17,340 bases of DNA. Origin: Bacteroidota bacterium. Its GTDB lineage: Bacteria > Bacteroidota > Ignavibacteria > Ignavibacteriales > Ignavibacteriaceae. Location: contig JAJYIL010000009.1 in assembly GCA_021790055.1 (NCBI GenBank), positions 1-17,340 of the forward strand. Reading direction: 5' to 3'. Shown piece after piece: positions 14,791 to 17,340 of the stretch (position 1 is the first letter of the stretch; every line of letters begins with the position of its first letter). The notes beneath the pieces are model-generated. The model was not told where the DNA came from. It saw only the letters and a program-made list of their open reading frames with translations, and did no database searches. A program made the translations under genes and the position numbers.

Positions 14791-16005
14791 ATGATATTTA
14801 AACTTGCATGGCGGAATATATGGAGGAATAAGAGACGGTCGCTTATCGTTCTTGTTTCGATAATTGTCGGACTAATCGCAATTTTTTTATCCGATGGTCT
14901 CTCGAACGGAATGATGAGGCAGATGCTGTTCAATCAAATAAACCTGGATATTGCTCATATCCAGATTCATAAAGCCGGATTCAACCGAAATAAGATTGTT
15001 AAGAATTATCTGCCGGATTACAAGCATGTTGAGTCAGTTCTAAAAGCCAATCCGGAAGTGCAGGCATACAGCAAAAGAGTTTATGCTACCGGTATTTTAA
15101 GCAGCGCAAATAACTCTTCAGGTGTTATTATTGACGGAATTATTCCTGCTGAGGAAGCGAAAGTTTCAATTATAAAAAATTCCATCATCAAAGGGAGGTA
15201 CCTGGGCAGCGGCAAGCGCGGAATTTTGATTGGAGAGAAGCTTGCAGAAAAACTTGGTGTAGATGTGGGCGATAAAGTAGTTGCAATGGCAAATACTCTC
15301 AAAGGAGATATCGGCTCAGACGCTTTTAGAATTGTTGGTATCTTCCAAACATCAAGCTCCGAATTTGATAAGATAGCGGTTTACGTTAACTCCAAAGCTG
15401 AACAGGAAATGCTTGGTATAGGAGATAATTACCACGAGTTTGCAATAATTACAAAAGACTACAACGAAGTAACATCGATTAAAAATAAACTTGAAGCAGA
15501 ACTCGGCAGCAGGTACGAAGTGTTTACTTACCGCGACATGCTTCCGATGCTTATTTACCAGATGGAGCTTTATAAAGAGTCAATGATGATTCTTAACATC
15601 ATCATCGGGCTTGCATTAATTTTCGGAATTATAAACACGATGCTGATGTCCGTCTTCGAAAGGATACGCGAGTTCGGTGTACTGATGGCTATAGACATGA
15701 AGAACAGCCGGCTTTATTTAATGATTGTATTCGAGGCGTTCATACTCGGGATAATAGGAACTCTTACCGGCTTGGTCTGCGGATTGCTGCTCGATATTCC
15801 TCTTGCGCACTCCGGAATAAATCTAAGCATCTTTTCGGTCGGACTGGAATCCTTTGGAATCGGTGCGGTGATTTATCCAGTGCTGTCAGCAGGCAGCCTT
15901 ATAAACTCTGTTTTGTTTATGCCGTTGGTAGCGGTAGTGGGTGCGCTTTATCCTGCTTACAAGGCGATAAAGCTGGAACCAATTTATGCAATCAATTATG
16001 TGTAG
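14791..16005 (+). CDS. FtsX/MacB/LolC-type ABC permease
   Basis: This 404-aa inner-membrane permease of the FtsX superfamily begins with the characteristic LAWRNIWRNKRRSLIVL, followed by TM1 (about 17-34). A large periplasmic MacB_PCD-like domain (about 40-262) precedes three helices near 266-288, 310-334 and 372-388. The C-terminal ALYPAYKAIKLEPIYAINYV is the family's usual ending. This four-helix layout is that of LolC/LolE and MacB, which do not pump small solutes across the membrane but drive extraction or transfer of lipoproteins, lipids or peptides from the periplasmic side. The gene appears intact. The ATPase follows after 9 bp. With the LolA-like and barrel genes it probably forms a Lol- or Mla-like envelope trafficking machine (inference). 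Confidence 0.9.
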   Translation: MIFKLAWRNIWRNKRRSLIVLVSIIVGLIAIFLSDGLSNGMMRQMLFNQINLDIAHIQIHKAGFNRNKIVKNYLPDYKHVESVLKANPEVQAYSKRVYATGILSSANNSSGVIIDGIIPAEEAKVSIIKNSIIKGRYLGSGKRGILIGEKLAEKLGVDVGDKVVAMANTLKGDIGSDAFRIVGIFQTSSSEFDKIAVYVNSKAEQEMLGIGDNYHEFAIITKDYNEVTSIKNKLEAELGSRYEVFTYRDMLPMLIYQMELYKESMMILNIIIGLALIFGIINTMLMSVFERIREFGVLMAIDMKNSRLYLMIVFEAFILGIIGTLTGLVCGLLLDIPLAHSGINLSIFSVGLESFGIGAVIYPVLSAGSLINSVLFMPLVAVVGALYPAYKAIKLEPIYAINYV

Positions 16006-16014
16006 AAGGTAGTT

Positions 16015-16686
16015 ATGGAAATTTTAAAAGCGGAAAACTTAGTAAAGATATATCATGATAACGGTGTGCCGGTCAATGCGCTTCAAGGGATAAATCTTAC
16101 AGTATCCAAAGGTGAATTTATTGTTATTGCCGGTCCATCGGGTTCCGGCAAGACCACATTGTTAAACCTGCTTGGTGCTCTTGATAAACCTACTGAAGGA
16201 AAAATTTATTTTGAAGGCGAAGATATTACTCAAAAAGAAAAGAAAGTTCTCTCTAAAATGAGGCTGCACAAGCTTGGATTTATTTTTCAGGCTTACAATT
16301 TAATTCCGGTACTAACTGCGATTGAGAATATTGAATTCAGTATGATGCTGCTCGGCATACCTGATAATGTTAGAAAGGGAAAAGCTCTTGCTTTGATGGA
16401 CGAGCTTGGAATAAAAGAACTGGCAAACAAGCGTCCGAATGAAATGAGCAGAGGGCAGCAGCAGCGCGTAGCAGTTGCCCGGGCGATTGTGAATAATCCT
16501 TCTCTCGTTCTTGCAGATGAACCGACTGCTAACCTTGATTCGGTTACTGCAAGTCATTTGCTCGATATGATGGAACAGATGAACTCTGAGAAGAAAATAA
16601 CCTTTATCTTTTCTTCTCGCGATAAGCAAGTTATAGATAGAGCCAAGCGCCTGATTATTCTGAAAGACGGAAGAATTGAAAATTAG
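16015..16686 (+). CDS. LolD/MacB-type ABC ATPase with atypical H-loop
   Basis: This 223-aa cytoplasmic ATPase is the partner of the preceding permease. It has Walker A GPSGSGKTT (40-48), Q-loop Q92 (FIFQAYNLIPVLTAIEN), signature MSRGQQQR (144-151), Walker B LVLADEP (164-170) with catalytic E169, and D-loop ANLDS. The family-typical 'LSGGQ' reads 'MSRGQ'. At the H-loop, where LolD-like proteins have 'FSTHD' or 'VTHD', this protein reads FSSRD with R202 in place of His. CAC to CGC is a single transition. ATP binding should be kept, but hydrolysis or switching may be altered. The AAGG ribosome-binding site overlaps the permease stop, so the two are translationally linked. LolD-type is an assignment by length and sequence; the substrate is unknown. 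Confidence 0.88.
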   Translation: MEILKAENLVKIYHDNGVPVNALQGINLTVSKGEFIVIAGPSGSGKTTLLNLLGALDKPTEGKIYFEGEDITQKEKKVLSKMRLHKLGFIFQAYNLIPVLTAIENIEFSMMLLGIPDNVRKGKALALMDELGIKELANKRPNEMSRGQQQRVAVARAIVNNPSLVLADEPTANLDSVTASHLLDMMEQMNSEKKITFIFSSRDKQVIDRAKRLIILKDGRIEN

Positions 16687-16740
16687 TAGGAGTAAGGACT
16701 TTGTTGTCATACCTTTCGCAGAATGGGGAAAAATTTTTTT

Positions 16741-16799
16741 GGCATAGAGCAAAGATCATTGTGAAAAGCATCGCTATGCCCTTTGCTCTAAGCGCTATG
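16741..16799. repeat. Heptamer array with inverted arm; provides start codon of next gene
   Basis: Four heptamers lie in a row at 16772-16799: cgctatg, ccctttg, ctctaag, cgctatg. An opposite-strand arm, ggcatagagcaaag, lies at 16741-16754. Ten bases pair perfectly (16745-16754 with 16781-16790) around a 26-nt loop. The last heptamer contains the ATG (16797-16799) of the downstream barrel gene, and the hairpin occupies the usual ribosome-binding-site region. The rest of 16687-16740 shows no other element. Confidence 0.7.
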
Positions 16800-17340
16800 C
16801 GTAGAATTCTTATTTCAATATTGTTTACATTGATTTTAACTGCACATTCTTTTGCGCAGGTTGATTATTCACTTACCGGCTATGTTGCCGACCTTCCTGT
16901 ATATTCAATTACTAACAAAGATTTGGCAAGCTTATTTTCAATCAATCCTAATCAGTTTATGAATTTAACACGGCTGAGACTGAGACCTGAAATTCATCTT
17001 TGGAGCGGCGCTCGAATGAACATTGAGTATGAAGCCGATGTATTGTATTCGAAAGAAAGTTCATTTTTATTCTTCAGTCAAACAAGCACAAACCGGCAAA
17101 TCATAAATATGAAGTGGGATATTTATAACCGCAACAACATGGATGTTTCCCACTATATCGATCGCCTTTATCTACGGCAGGGATTTGAATGGGGAAATAT
17201 TATTATCGGAAGGCAGCGGATTGCCTGGGGCGTAGGCAGAGTCTGGAGTCCGACCGACTTATTCAATCCAATTAACCCGGCAAACTTCGGAAAGATTGAA
17301 AAAGACGGAGTCGATGCTGCATCAATTACCTACAGTTTCG
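16797..17340 (+). CDS. Outer-membrane beta-barrel protein, 3' end beyond window
   Basis: The open frame runs off the right edge after 181 codons. Residues 1-20 form a clear signal peptide (MRRILISILFTLILTAHSFA, cleavage before QVDYS). The mature part shows alternating hydrophobic/polar beta strands, e.g. LRLRPEIHLWSGARMNIEYEA and YIDRLYLRQGFEWGNIIIG. A conserved-looking turn, GRQRIAWG (138-145) then SPTDLFNP (151-158), resembles the DUF1302/porin-like barrels that accompany LolCDE- or RND-type lipid exporters. It follows the ABC ATPase by 110 bp on the same strand and may be the outer-membrane partner of that module (inference). The start is fixed by the signal peptide, yet there is no recognisable ribosome-binding site, because the upstream bases belong to a repeat array. 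Confidence 0.75.
   Translation, partial: MRRILISILFTLILTAHSFAQVDYSLTGYVADLPVYSITNKDLASLFSINPNQFMNLTRLRLRPEIHLWSGARMNIEYEADVLYSKESSFLFFSQTSTNRQIINMKWDIYNRNNMDVSHYIDRLYLRQGFEWGNIIIGRQRIAWGVGRVWSPTDLFNPINPANFGKIEKDGVDAASITYSF

Overview
The window reads as a chromosomal segment of a Gram-negative bacterium of the Bacteroidota/Chlorobi/Ignavibacteria group. This placement is inference from gene content and style: a BshC bacillithiol enzyme sits beside several outer-membrane beta-barrels, a NSGTT-type AroA and a DUF1207-like protein, base composition is AT-rich, and one upstream region carries a TAnnTTTG-type promoter element. No rRNA, tRNA, CRISPR array, insertion sequence or phage gene was seen.

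Layout. Positions 1-7210 (+) hold a mostly housekeeping run: a YmdB-type metallophosphoesterase, an orphan beta-class DNA methyltransferase, folD, deoC with an extra N-terminal domain, a lone HicB-like small protein, trmH, aroA and a MalK/UgpC-type sugar-ABC ATPase. bshC (8934-7303, -) converges on this run. From 9138 (+) comes a surface or envelope group: a radical SAM/SPASM enzyme, a secreted DUF1207-like protein, a UPF0104 flippase-like membrane protein and a GT2 glycosyltransferase, the last two overlapping by 8 bp. From 13276 to the right edge lies a LolA/LolCDE-like envelope-export locus: a TetR regulator (-), a LolA-like periplasmic protein, an FtsX/MacB-type permease, a LolD-type ATPase and the start of an outer-membrane barrel that runs off the edge.

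The export locus looks damaged, or at least unusual, in three places. The divergent TetR and LolA-like genes run into each other with no start codon and no promoter region left between them. The LolA-like gene has an in-frame TAA 61 codons before its natural end. The ATPase has Arg in the H-loop position normally held by His. Either the locus is decaying or a few bases need re-checking.

A second theme is in the spacers. Several intergenic regions carry degenerate short tandem arrays with a 6-, 7- or 8-nt period (1931-2006, 3791-3892, 4178-4200, 7224-7282, 14558-14648, 14666-14740, 16741-16799). The unit sequence differs at nearly every site, but most arrays consist of two inverted arms. One is centred on a perfect 14-bp palindrome, and another supplies the ATG of the downstream gene. 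These arrays are the least explained structure in the window.
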